Source: Bacillota bacterium (lineage in GTDB: Bacteria; Bacillota; Clostridia; Ch29). From it: DNA of 64,000 nucleotides. Below, piece by piece: positions 1 to 8,307 of this stretch. Within the stretch, counting starts at the first letter, position 1. Every line of letters begins with the position of its first letter. The notes under the pieces are model-generated. The model was not told where the DNA came from. It did not search any database and saw only the letters and a program-made list of their open reading frames with translations. The position numbers and the translations under genes are program-made. Location of the stretch: NCBI GenBank assembly GCA_028686075.1, contig JAQUCT010000001.1, forward strand, positions 73,953 to 137,952, read 5' to 3'.

Positions 1-1
1 A

Positions 2-2269
2 CTTGGCCTCGCTCCGGATAAGCCCCACAGGAAATCCGCCCGTATTGTGGGGGATGTTCTTGGTAAGTATCATCCCCATGGGGATTCAGCAGTATATGAC
101 GCCATGGTGAGGCTGGCCCAGGACTTTTCTACAAGACAGCTCCTTGTGGACGGACACGGGAACTTTGGTTCCGTTGACGGGGACAGTGCCGCCGCCATGC
201 GTTATACCGAGGCCAGGATGGCTAAGATAGCCCTTGAAATGCTTAAGGATATAAACAAGGATACGGTGGACTTTATACCCAACTTCGACGAATCCATGAA
301 GGAGCCGGCGGTTCTGCCGTCCAGATTCCCCAATATACTGGTTAACGGGGCGTCGGGCATAGCGGTTGGTATGGCTACCAGTATACCCCCTCACAATCTG
401 GGGGAAGTAATAGATGGTGTGGTCATGCTTATAGAAAATCCCGATATTGGGCTAAAGGAACTGACTAAGGTAATAAAGGGTCCGGATTTCCCCACCGGAG
501 CAACGATATTGGGCAAGAACGCAATAAAGGAAGCCTATGCCACCGGGAGGGGAAAGGTTACAGTAAGGGCTAAGGCGTCTATAGAAGCCTCTTCCGCTAA
601 CCGGCACAGGATAATTGTAACCGAGATTCCCTACCAGGTTAACAAGTCCAAGCTTATAGAAAGGATAGCCGGGCTGGTCAGGGATAAAAAAATAGAAGGT
701 ATTTCGGATATACGGGATGAAACCGACAGAAAGGGTATGCGTATAGTAATAGAACTAAAAAGGGACGTAAACCCTCAGGTAGTGCAAAATCTTTTGTATA
801 AACATACCCAACTGCAGGACACCTTCAGCATAATAATGTTAGCCCTTGTGGACGGACAGCCCCGGGTTATGAGCTTGAAGGAGATACTGGAACATTACCT
901 GGCCCATCAAAAAGATGTGGTGCGGCGAAGGACCATATATGACTTAAACAGGGCGGAGGAAAGAGCCCATATACTGGAGGGCTTAAGGATTGCCCTGGAC
1001 AATATAGACAGGGTTATTACCCTAATTAGGAGTTCAAAAAACGACCAGATAGCCAAAGACGGCCTTATGAGCGAATTCGGTCTTTCGGAAAAGCAGGCCC
1101 AGGCCATACTGGACATGAGGCTTAGAAGGCTCACCGGCCTGGAGCGGGAGAAGATAGATTCGGAATACAAGGACCTTTTAGAAAAAATTAGATATTTTAA
1201 GGACGTGCTGGAGAAAGACGAGCTGCTGGCATCCATTATAAAGGAGGAAATGCTTGAAATAAAAGCAAAGTTCAGCGACTCGAGGAGGACAAACATAGTA
1301 CCGGACCCCGGTGAGTTCAATATAGAGGACCTGATAGAGGAACAGGAGGTTGCAATAACCCTAACCCATTTCGGTTATATAAAAAGGATACCCGCCGAAA
1401 CATACCGCAGTCAGAGGCGGGGTGGAAGGGGCGTAACCGCCCTGACCACCAAAACAGAGGACTTTGTGTCGGATATATTCACTACCTCTACGCATAATTA
1501 TATACTGTTCTTCACTAACCGCGGAAGGGTATACCGGCTTAAGGCCTACGAGATTCCCGAGGCGGGAAGACATGCCAGGGGTACTGCCATAGTAAACCTT
1601 CTGCAGCTTTCGGGCAGTGAGACCATTACTGCCGTAATTCCCGTAGAGGGAATTGAAGAGGAAAGGTTTATGATGTTTGCAACCAGGCGGGGTATGGTAA
1701 AGAAAACATCCTTAAGCGAATACATTTCCCACAGGAAAAGCGGGCTCCAGGCCATAGCCCTGGTGGATGGGGACGAACTTATAGGCGTCAAGCTGACCAC
1801 AGGCCGAGACCATGTACTGATGGCCACTAAAAAGGGTTATTCAATAAGGTTTAGAGAGGAAGACGTAAGAAGCATGGGAAGAAATACCCGGGGAGTTAAG
1901 GGTATAACCCTTTCCGGTGGTGACGAAGTAGTGGGAATGGAACTGGTAAGGGAGGGCGCAGACCTTCTAATCGTCACAGTAAAGGGTTTTGGTAAGAGAA
2001 CCGACTTGCGGGAATATGGGCCCCAAAAAAGAGGCGGTAAAGGACTAAAGACCTACAAGATAACCCGCAAAACCAAAGATATTGTGGGCATCAAGGTGGT
2101 GGATGAGCAGGACGATATAATGCTTATAACCAAAAAAGGTGTAGTCATAAGGCTCAATGTAAACGATATCTCAAGGATGGGAAGGATTACCCAGGGTGTA
2201 ACTCTGATGAAGTTTGATAAGGACCAGACTGTAGTATCCATCGCCAGAACAGAAAAAGACGAGAATTAG
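2..2269 (+). CDS. gyrA: DNA gyrase subunit A, 5' end outside the window
   Basis: The reading frame is open from the first bases ([20 protein letters not shown]), so the true start lies upstream; 755 residues are visible. GyrA is the breakage-reunion subunit of the type II topoisomerase that supercoils DNA. The active-site tyrosine is in AAMRYTEAR (codon near 203-205). The quinolone-determining stretch [12 protein letters not shown] carries the Ser and Asp usual in sensitive enzymes. The C-terminal domain has the GyrA box QRRGGRG (about 1412-1432) and a related QKRGGKG blade later, which separates gyrase from ParC. gyrB would be expected just upstream. A hairpin terminator follows. Confidence 0.97.
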   Translation, partial: LGLAPDKPHRKSARIVGDVLGKYHPHGDSAVYDAMVRLAQDFSTRQLLVDGHGNFGSVDGDSAAAMRYTEARMAKIALEMLKDINKDTVDFIPNFDESMKEPAVLPSRFPNILVNGASGIAVGMATSIPPHNLGEVIDGVVMLIENPDIGLKELTKVIKGPDFPTGATILGKNAIKEAYATGRGKVTVRAKASIEASSANRHRIIVTEIPYQVNKSKLIERIAGLVRDKKIEGISDIRDETDRKGMRIVIELKRDVNPQVVQNLLYKHTQLQDTFSIIMLALVDGQPRVMSLKEILEHYLAHQKDVVRRRTIYDLNRAEERAHILEGLRIALDNIDRVITLIRSSKNDQIAKDGLMSEFGLSEKQAQAILDMRLRRLTGLEREKIDSEYKDLLEKIRYFKDVLEKDELLASIIKEEMLEIKAKFSDSRRTNIVPDPGEFNIEDLIEEQEVAITLTHFGYIKRIPAETYRSQRRGGRGVTALTTKTEDFVSDIFTTSTHNYILFFTNRGRVYRLKAYEIPEAGRHARGTAIVNLLQLSGSETITAVIPVEGIEEERFMMFATRRGMVKKTSLSEYISHRKSGLQAIALVDGDELIGVKLTTGRDHVLMATKKGYSIRFREEDVRSMGRNTRGVKGITLSGGDEVVGMELVREGADLLIVTVKGFGKRTDLREYGPQKRGGKGLKTYKITRKTKDIVGIKVVDEQDDIMLITKKGVVIRLNVNDISRMGRITQGVTLMKFDKDQTVVSIARTEKDEN

Positions 2270-2274
2270 AAGCT

Positions 2275-2301
2275 AAGGCCCCTGTCAAAGGGGCCTTATT
2301 T
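2275..2301 (+). terminator. gyrA terminator
   Basis: An 8-bp stem AAGGCCCC/GGGGCCTT with a 7-nt loop starts 5 nt after the gyrA stop. The T tract is short, so termination may be partial. Confidence 0.7.
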
Positions 2302-2323
2302 GAGGTGAAAAACCGGGAGTTTT

Positions 2324-2332
2324 TGGTATAAT
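2324..2332 (+). promoter_or_regulatory. extended -10 promoter of the rsbV-rsbW-sigB operon
   Basis: TGGTATAAT is a perfect -10 with the TGn extension, about 37 nt before the rsbV start. No good -35 lies at 16-18 bp. The site lies between the gyrA terminator and the sigma-factor operon. I did not find a convincing SigB-type promoter, so autoregulation is not shown. Confidence 0.55.
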
Positions 2333-2368
2333 GATGTGTGAAAGTAAAATAAAGGGGGTATGAATAGA

Positions 2369-2683
2369 ATGAGCAGTCAAAGTTCCCACAATAAAAACGA
2401 TGGAGGAGAATTCAATATGAGACTTAAGGGCGAAATAGATATTTACACCGCAGCGGAGTTTAAAAAACAGTTGAATGCCGCCATAGATGAAGACTTAGGG
2501 GATTTACACTTAGACTGCAGCGAGCTGCAGTATATGGACAGCACCGGCCTGGGGGTTTTAATAGGAGCACTTAAAAGGATGAAGGAGCAGGACAGGAATA
2601 TTTACATTTCAAACCTTAGACCGAACGTGCGTAAATTGTTTAGTATTACAGGCCTAGATAAAATATTCATTCTGGAGGTATGA
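2369..2683 (+). CDS. rsbV: anti-sigma factor antagonist, STAS domain (RsbV/SpoIIAA type)
   Basis: A small STAS-domain protein of 104 residues. The motif YMDSTGLGVLIGALKR holds the conserved serine that a partner kinase phosphorylates in RsbV and SpoIIAA. In the family, the unphosphorylated form binds the anti-sigma kinase and frees the sigma factor. I chose the ATG at 2369 because AAGGGGG at 2352-2358 is then about 10 nt away; an in-frame ATG at 2360 touches that site. It is first of three tightly packed genes (antagonist, kinase, sigma factor). Confidence 0.88.
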   Translation: MSSQSSHNKNDGGEFNMRLKGEIDIYTAAEFKKQLNAAIDEDLGDLHLDCSELQYMDSTGLGVLIGALKRMKEQDRNIYISNLRPNVRKLFSITGLDKIFILEV

Positions 2684-2687
2684 TTTG

Positions 2688-3140
2688 ATGTCACTGGTTG
2701 ATAGCGTACAAAACGCAGTAGTAAAAAATGATTGTGAGGACCAGGTGGTTTTGGTGCTGCCCAACAAACCGGAATATGTAAGTGTGGCAAGGTTGGCGGT
2801 ATCCGGCATAGCCGGCAGGATGGGGTTTGATGTGGAGACAGTGGAGGATATAAAACTGGCTCTGGCCGAAGCCTGTACCAATGCAATAAAGCATGGGTGC
2901 TGCGAAGAGTACAGCGAATACAGAATAGAATTCGGTATCGGCCAAAAATGTCTGACAATCAGCATAACAGACAAAGGCTGTGGGATGGACAAAAAGGCAA
3001 TATGCCAGCCGGACCTGAAAAACCCCAGGGAAGGGGGTTTAGGCATATTTATTATAAGTACCCTTATGGATCGGGTGGAGTTTGAAACTGCGCCTGAAGC
3101 CGGACTTACCATTACTATGAAAAAATACCTGGGGGTATAG
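2688..3140 (+). CDS. rsbW: anti-sigma factor serine kinase (RsbW/SpoIIAB type)
   Basis: A 150-residue GHKL (HATPase_c) protein. The N box is EACTNAIKHG, the G1 box DKGCGMD and the G2 box EGGLGIFII. By family knowledge it sequesters the sigma factor and phosphorylates the STAS antagonist when ATP is high. The ATG at 2688 is preferred over a TTG at 2685 given GGAGGT at 2674-2679. It starts 4 nt after rsbV ends and ends 2 nt before sigB, which implies translational coupling. It resembles RsbW more than SpoIIAB, judged by its sigma partner. Confidence 0.9.
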   Translation: MSLVDSVQNAVVKNDCEDQVVLVLPNKPEYVSVARLAVSGIAGRMGFDVETVEDIKLALAEACTNAIKHGCCEEYSEYRIEFGIGQKCLTISITDKGCGMDKKAICQPDLKNPREGGLGIFIISTLMDRVEFETAPEAGLTITMKKYLGV

Positions 3141-3142
3141 TT

Positions 3143-3922
3143 ATGGATGATAAGAAAGAAACTACCATTGACCACTTGTCCCGGATAGAGGATAGAGAGT
3201 ATGAGATGTTCGCACATTACAGGGAAAACAGGACCCGGGAAAACAGAAACCGCATATTCCAGGAGTACGCGTACCTGGCGGAGATTCTTGCTAAAAAGTA
3301 TTTGAACAGGGGTGTTGATTATCAGGACCTTTTTCAGATAGCCTCCATAGGACTTATTAACGCGATCGAAAGATTTGACATAAACAGGGGTTTTAAGTTT
3401 ACCAGCTTTGCAACCCCCACGATAATAGGGGAGATAAAGAAATACTTCAGGGATAAGGAATGGATGATAAGGGTTCCAAGGCGTATTCAAAAGTTGGCCG
3501 GCAAGATTAACGATGCAAAGGAAGCCTTGATACAGCAGTTGGGGCGAAACCCCGATATCTCTGAGCTGGCGGAGTACCTTATGGTAAGTGAGGAGCAACT
3601 GCTGGAGGCAATGGAAGCGGGGGGAGCGTATTCTCCTTCGTCCCTTGACGAGCCCTACAGTGATGACGGGGATAAGGGGATTTCGCTAGGCGATATAATA
3701 GGTACCGAGGATGTCAACATCGATTGGGTTGAAAACCGGGACTTTATAAAAAGAACAATTAGCAAACTGGATGCCAACGAGTTCAAGGTGTTAAAGGACA
3801 GGTATTTCAAAGGCAGAACCCAGTCCCAGATAGCTAAGGACCTTAAGGTTTCTCAAATGACGGTTTCCCGGCTGGAAAAGAAAATAATTGAAAAGTTCAG
3901 GCAGGACCTTTTAACCATATAG
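3143..3922 (+). CDS. sigB: RNA polymerase sigma factor, SigB/SigF/SigG subfamily (SigB-like)
   Basis: A 259-residue sigma-70 family protein. Region 2 contains DLFQIASIGLINAIERFD and FTSFATPTIIGEIKKYFRD; region 4 ends in a helix-turn-helix (SQIAKDLKVSQMTVSRLEKK). The block RDKEWMIRVPRRIQKL and the AKKYLNRG stretch match SigB better than SpoIIAC (SigF), so I read this as a general-stress sigma factor, although the operon architecture is the same as spoIIA. No phosphatase (RsbU/RsbP) or stressosome gene lies next to it here. Confidence 0.85.
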   Translation: MDDKKETTIDHLSRIEDREYEMFAHYRENRTRENRNRIFQEYAYLAEILAKKYLNRGVDYQDLFQIASIGLINAIERFDINRGFKFTSFATPTIIGEIKKYFRDKEWMIRVPRRIQKLAGKINDAKEALIQQLGRNPDISELAEYLMVSEEQLLEAMEAGGAYSPSSLDEPYSDDGDKGISLGDIIGTEDVNIDWVENRDFIKRTISKLDANEFKVLKDRYFKGRTQSQIAKDLKVSQMTVSRLEKKIIEKFRQDLLTI

Positions 3923-3967
3923 GCATCTATTTAATACCTGAATATAAATGAAAAAACTGACGTTTTT

Positions 3968-4008
3968 AACCGGTACAGCGGTAAAGGACGGGCGGTTTTT
4001 TGTTTTTG
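3968..4008 (+). terminator. probable terminator after sigB
   Basis: AACCG and CGGTT arms flank a loop that can form an inner ACCG/CGGT pairing, followed by TTTTTTGTTTTT. The stem is weak but the T tract is long. Beyond it, 4010-4150 is AT-rich and shows no gene. Confidence 0.5.
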
Positions 4009-4171
4009 ATAGACTTTCTTAAAAGTAATTATTTTCAAAAAAGAAGAATTTTTTTCAATTATGTAGAATAATAACCAATACTCTAAAAAAACGTGAAATT
4101 ATTACATAGATTGTTAACAGAATAAAACGTGTGTCCATAGCTTTAGCTTATTGACACGGGACTTTACAAAT

Positions 4172-4272
4172 GGGCATTGGAAATGCCTGTTTTGTGATTG
4201 TTGGCAAAAATCACCGTTATATTAAAGCCGGGGGCTTTAATATAAATGGAATTGCAGGTACAGCAATTCTAT
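4172..4272 (+). ncRNA. candidate structured leader: four consecutive hairpins upstream of the DUF3798 operon
   Basis: Four perfect or near-perfect inverted repeats follow one another: GGCATT/AATGCC (4173-4187, 3-nt loop); GTGATT/AATCAC (4194-4214); TTATATTAAAGCC/GGCTTTAATATAA (4217-4245, 13 bp with a GGG loop); and GAATTGC/GCAATTC (4249-4269), extended by a G-U pair and two A-T pairs to 4246-4272. None is followed by a T run, so they are not simple terminators. They sit 80-180 nt before the lipoprotein start. I do not recognise a known riboswitch class. The 13-bp repeat could instead be a DNA operator. Confidence 0.5.
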
Positions 4273-4351
4273 AAATAGGGGAAGGGGGGCGGCTGGTTAA
4301 AGATACTGTTAATCAAAATAAGTTTTAAAAAGATTAAAGGAGGGGTTTTTA

Positions 4352-5512
4352 ATGACCAAGAAATTACTAGCTTTTTTGCTTATAGCAATGCTGGTATTGG
4401 GCATGGTAGCATGTACTCCAAGCGAGCCTGCCAATACGGGCGATGATGACGTAGCGGAAGAGCCCGCCGACAATTGGAAAATAGGTATAATGACCAACAC
4501 CGTTGTACAGAACGAGGAAGAGTACAGGGCGGCTCAGAACGTAATAGCCAAGTACGGGGAAGAGCATGTAATACACATGACCTTCCCGGATAAGTTCATG
4601 GACGAGCAGGAAACCACAATAGCCAACTTGGTGAGCATGGCCTCAGACCCCGACCTTAAGGCCCTGGTTATCTGCCAGGCTGTTCCTGGCACAGCACCGG
4701 GTATTGACAGCATAAAAGAAATAAGAGACGACCTTCTTATAATAGCCGGTCAGCCCCAGGAAGACCCGCCTATAATATCTAGCAGGGCTGATCTAGTATT
4801 GCAGCTGGATGAGATGGGAATGGGTTATTCGATGCCTGCCCAGGCCAAGAAACAGGGTGCGGAAGTGTTCGTACACTATTCCTTCCCCAGGCATATGTCC
4901 TATCCTCTTCTCTCGGGAAGAAGGGACCTCCTGAGGGCAGAATGTGAAAGGCTTGGTCTTGAGTTTGTAGACGCTACGGCTCCCGACCCCACAGGGGACG
5001 CAGGGACCTCCGGTGCTCAGCAGTTCATCCTTGAGGACGTTCCGAGGATGGTTGACAAGTATGGCAAGGACACTGCGTTCTTCAGCACAAACTGTGCAAT
5101 GCAGGTACCGTTGATTAGCTCTGTAATAGATACCGGAGCTATCTACTCACAGCCCTGCTGCCCGTCGCCCTATCACGGCTTCCCGTCGGCTTTGGGTATA
5201 GAAATACCCGAAGATAAACAGGGTGACATTGATTATGTTGTGGATGAGATTACACGAATAGTGGCTGAAAAGGGTATGACAGGCAGAGTGTCAACATGGC
5301 CCGCACCGGTTGCCATGATGTTTATCGAAGCCGGAGCGGAGTATGCTAAAGATTGGATCCATGGCGAGTTCGAAGAGAAAGTTGACATTGAAAGACTGAA
5401 GGATGAATTCTACGCATATTCCGGCGTTGATGCTAAAGTGTCGGTACTAGAAGAGGGCGGCGTTACCTACGACAACTACTACTGCATCCTGATGGATTAT
5501 CTGGATTTCTAG
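4352..5512 (+). CDS. DUF3798-type ABC transporter substrate-binding lipoprotein
   Basis: A 386-residue secreted lipoprotein. The N terminus is a signal peptide (MTKKLLAFLLIAMLVLGMVAC) with the lipid-attachment cysteine at residue 21, followed by an acidic Thr/Asp/Pro-rich linker. The body begins KIGIMTNTVVQNEEEYRAAQ and has the repeated alpha/beta look of a periplasmic-binding type I fold. I assign the DUF3798 family from recall, with moderate confidence. It precedes a two-domain sugar-type ATPase and two permeases, so it is very likely the ligand-binding part of an importer. The ligand is unknown. AAAGGAGGGG precedes the ATG at a normal distance. Confidence 0.75.
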   Translation: MTKKLLAFLLIAMLVLGMVACTPSEPANTGDDDVAEEPADNWKIGIMTNTVVQNEEEYRAAQNVIAKYGEEHVIHMTFPDKFMDEQETTIANLVSMASDPDLKALVICQAVPGTAPGIDSIKEIRDDLLIIAGQPQEDPPIISSRADLVLQLDEMGMGYSMPAQAKKQGAEVFVHYSFPRHMSYPLLSGRRDLLRAECERLGLEFVDATAPDPTGDAGTSGAQQFILEDVPRMVDKYGKDTAFFSTNCAMQVPLISSVIDTGAIYSQPCCPSPYHGFPSALGIEIPEDKQGDIDYVVDEITRIVAEKGMTGRVSTWPAPVAMMFIEAGAEYAKDWIHGEFEEKVDIERLKDEFYAYSGVDAKVSVLEEGGVTYDNYYCILMDYLDF

Positions 5513-5596
5513 AAGGTTAATAGAAGGGGCATTTGCCGCGCTGGGTTGCAAACCTTCCGGTGCGGCTCTACCCTTTTTATGAAAGACATTCAAGCA

Positions 5597-5633
5597 AAAA
5601 GGTAAGGTTACCAATAAGGCGGCCTTACCTTTT
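5597..5633 (+). terminator. attenuating hairpin between binding protein and ATPase genes
   Basis: An 11-bp stem AAAAGGTAAGG/CCTTACCTTTT with a 15-nt loop ends in TTTT. A second inverted repeat (GCCGC/GCGGC) precedes it near 5535-5567. Such structures after a binding-protein gene usually make that protein more abundant than the membrane parts. Confidence 0.6.
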
Positions 5634-5660
5634 AATTGAATTAATAAGGCGGTGACCCGA

Positions 5661-7268
5661 ATGGAAACAGAATACGTTCTGCAAATGAAAAATATAGAAA
5701 AGGAGTATTACGGGAACAAGGTGCTAAAGGGAGTAAATCTTTCGGTCAAGCCGGGAGAAATTCACGCGCTGATAGGAGAAAACGGTGCCGGCAAGTCTAC
5801 GCTAATGAATGTACTGTTTGGTATGCCGGTCATACATTCTACCGGAGGGTTTTCAGGGGAAGTTTATATTAACGGAGAGAAAACGGATATAAAATCACCG
5901 TTGCAGGCTATGGAGACAGGTATCGGAATGGTACATCAGGAGTTTATGCTGATACCGGAGTTTACCATAACCGAGAATATAAAGCTCAACAGAGAGATAA
6001 TAAAGGATAACTTAATAAGCAGATTGTTTAAGAGTAAGGGACTTAAGACTCTGGACACCAGAACAATGAAAAGGGACGCAAGGAAAGCCCTTGACAGACT
6101 GGGCCTTGGAATTGAAGAATGGGTGACGGTGGCAGGGCTTCCGGTGGGGCATATGCAGTTTGTGGAGATTGCCAGAGAAATAGACAAAACCGGATTAAAG
6201 CTTTTGGTGTTTGATGAGCCTACTGCGGTGCTTGCCGAGAGCGAAGCCGACACCCTTATAGAAGGAATGAAAAGACTTGCGGCTTCTGGAATAGCGATAC
6301 TTTTTATAACCCACAGGCTTAACGAGGTTTTGCAGGCGGCGGACAACATCACTGTCCTTCGGGATGGCGAATTGGTTGCCACAAGGAGAAAGGAAGATAC
6401 AAACGTGGCCGAGCTTGCCGAGCTTATGGTTGGAAGAAAGATTGACATAAACGGCAAGACGGAGCAGGAAGATGACGATACCGATAAGGACGTAGCCCTG
6501 GAAATAAAGAATTTACACGTTGATATGCCTGGCGAGAAGGCAAAGGGCATTAACCTGGATATATACAAGGGAGAAATATTCGGAATAGGAGGCCTTGCCG
6601 GTCAGGGCAAGGTGGGTATCGCCAATGGAATTATGGGGCTTTATCCAAGCACAGGAGAAGTATTGTTAAAGGGAGAAAAGCTCGAACTTAACAATACCAT
6701 GGGTGCTTTAAACAAAGGCCTTGCCTTTGTCTCGGAGGATAGGAGAGGTGTGGGGTTATTACTGGATTCCTCAATAGAACTCAATATTGTAGTCACCACC
6801 ATGCACGTTAAGAATAAGTATCTCAGAAAAGCGGGTTTCTTTGACCAAATAGACGGTAGGGGAATAAGGGAACATGCAAAAAAAATGATAAAGGACTTGG
6901 ATATTAGGTGTACCGGACCTCAACAGCTTACAAGACAGCTTTCCGGGGGAAATCAGCAAAAGGTGTGCGTTGCCAGGGCTCTTACTTTGGACCCCGGTGT
7001 GCTGTTTGTTTCCGAGCCTACCCGTGGTATAGACATAGGAGCCAAAAAGCTTGTTCTTGACTTTCTGGTAAAGCTCAATAAAGAGCTGGGAATGACCATA
7101 GTTATGACCTCCAGCGAACTGGTTGAGCTTCGATCCATTTGCAACAGAATAGCGATAATATCCGGTGGAAAAGTTGAGGGCATCTTAAGACCCGGTGACA
7201 GCGACAGAGACTTCGGACTTATGATGGCCGGTGAATATAGAAAGATGCACAGTAAGGAGGCCATGTGA
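5661..7268 (+). CDS. ABC transporter ATP-binding protein, two fused nucleotide-binding domains (RbsA/BMP-family type)
   Basis: The protein has 535 residues and two ATPase domains, as in ribose, galactose and nucleoside importers. Domain 1 has Walker A GENGAGKST (residues 39-47), signature PVGHMQFVEIARE and Walker B LLVFDEPTAVL. In domain 2 the P-loop region reads GLAGQGKVGI, without the usual Ser/Thr after Lys; the signature is LSGGNQQKVCVARAL, and the Walker B region reads VLFVSEPTRGID with Ser where Asp is normal. Domain 2 is therefore probably catalytically weak. I use the ATG at 5661 after AAGGCGGTG. The next gene starts 2 nt after the stop codon. Confidence 0.88.
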   Translation: METEYVLQMKNIEKEYYGNKVLKGVNLSVKPGEIHALIGENGAGKSTLMNVLFGMPVIHSTGGFSGEVYINGEKTDIKSPLQAMETGIGMVHQEFMLIPEFTITENIKLNREIIKDNLISRLFKSKGLKTLDTRTMKRDARKALDRLGLGIEEWVTVAGLPVGHMQFVEIAREIDKTGLKLLVFDEPTAVLAESEADTLIEGMKRLAASGIAILFITHRLNEVLQAADNITVLRDGELVATRRKEDTNVAELAELMVGRKIDINGKTEQEDDDTDKDVALEIKNLHVDMPGEKAKGINLDIYKGEIFGIGGLAGQGKVGIANGIMGLYPSTGEVLLKGEKLELNNTMGALNKGLAFVSEDRRGVGLLLDSSIELNIVVTTMHVKNKYLRKAGFFDQIDGRGIREHAKKMIKDLDIRCTGPQQLTRQLSGGNQQKVCVARALTLDPGVLFVSEPTRGIDIGAKKLVLDFLVKLNKELGMTIVMTSSELVELRSICNRIAIISGGKVEGILRPGDSDRDFGLMMAGEYRKMHSKEAM

Positions 7269-7269
7269 T

Positions 7270-8307
7270 ATGAATAAAGTTGTTAAAAAGATTGGCCTTC
7301 CAAGACTTATTATTACATTAATGTTTATTTCAATCTGTATAGCGGCAGTGGTTTTGGAGCTTCCTTTGGGCATGCTGACTTCTGACGTAATACGAAGGTT
7401 CGGTATGTTTGGCGTGCTGGCACTGGCAATGGTGCCGTCAATACAATGCGGTACCGGGCCCAACTTTGCCCTTCCCATAGGTATAATATGCGGGCTATTG
7501 GGAAGCCTTATAGCGATAGAATTGGGACTTACTTCCAAAGTCCTGGGCTATGGTTTTATTTCATCCATTCTGATATCACTGCCTCTTGCGGTGCTTACCG
7601 GCTGGGCCTATGGACTGCTCTTAAACAAAATTAAAGGCTCCGAAATGCTGGTGGCCACCTATACCGGTTTTTCCATCGTTTCCTTTATGCAAATAGGTTG
7701 GGTTACACTTCCCTTTAGACATCCGGAGATGATTTGGCCCATTGGTAAGGGTCTTAGGGTTACCATCTCGCTTGATTCAACCTTCGGAGAGATTTTAAAT
7801 CGGTTCTGGAGATTTGAAATCGGCTCAGTATATGTCCCCACAGGGCTTTTGCTGTTCTTCCTCGGCTGCTGTGCAGCGGTATGGCTGTTTTCAAGAAGTA
7901 AAAGCGGAATAGAGATGTACACGGCGGGGGCTAATCCAAAGTTTGCCGCCTCATCGGGTATAGATGTGGACAAGAACAGAATTATCGGAACAATTCTGTC
8001 CACGGTTATAGGTGCTGTGGGTATAATTGTATATTCACTCAGTTTCGGCTATCTACAGCTTTATCTTGCACCCCTTTATATGGCTTTTCCGGCCGTTGCG
8101 GCGGTCCTAATAGGCGGCGCATCCACAAGAAAGGTAAAAATATCCCATGTTCTTATTGGTACCTTCCTATTCCAGGGTATGCTGACCGTTGCAGTACCGG
8201 TGGCCAACCAGATGTTCCCTGAAGGCAATCTGTCGGAGGTATTAAGGCAGATTGTACAGAACGGTATAATACTTTATGCACTCACAAAAGTTGGGGGTGA
8301 AGCATAA
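7270..8307 (+). CDS. ABC transporter permease, BPD_transp_2 family (first)
   Basis: A 345-residue integral membrane protein with about eight to ten hydrophobic segments. It belongs to the branched-chain amino acid/ribose/nucleoside permease superfamily. The stretch YTAGANPKFAASSGIDVDKNR is the cytoplasmic loop that contacts the ATPase, and AAVLIGGAST is typical of the family. The start is the ATG at 7270, 8 nt behind AAGGAGG; further upstream the frame overlaps the ATPase gene. The stop overlaps the next start (TAATG). Confidence 0.85.
   Translation: MNKVVKKIGLPRLIITLMFISICIAAVVLELPLGMLTSDVIRRFGMFGVLALAMVPSIQCGTGPNFALPIGIICGLLGSLIAIELGLTSKVLGYGFISSILISLPLAVLTGWAYGLLLNKIKGSEMLVATYTGFSIVSFMQIGWVTLPFRHPEMIWPIGKGLRVTISLDSTFGEILNRFWRFEIGSVYVPTGLLLFFLGCCAAVWLFSRSKSGIEMYTAGANPKFAASSGIDVDKNRIIGTILSTVIGAVGIIVYSLSFGYLQLYLAPLYMAFPAVAAVLIGGASTRKVKISHVLIGTFLFQGMLTVAVPVANQMFPEGNLSEVLRQIVQNGIILYALTKVGGEA

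Noticed and set aside
2..2269. Topoisomerase IV subunit ParC
   Set aside because: The GyrA box QRRGGRG is present, which marks gyrase.
3143..3922. Naming the sigma gene sigF (spoIIAC)
   Set aside because: Operon order alone fits spoIIA, but the region 2-3 residues resemble SigB more closely. I kept SigB-like.
4151..4156. TTGACA as promoter -35 for the DUF3798 leader
   Set aside because: No acceptable -10 occurs at 16-18 bp; the spaced position falls in the first hairpin. The start site remains unknown.
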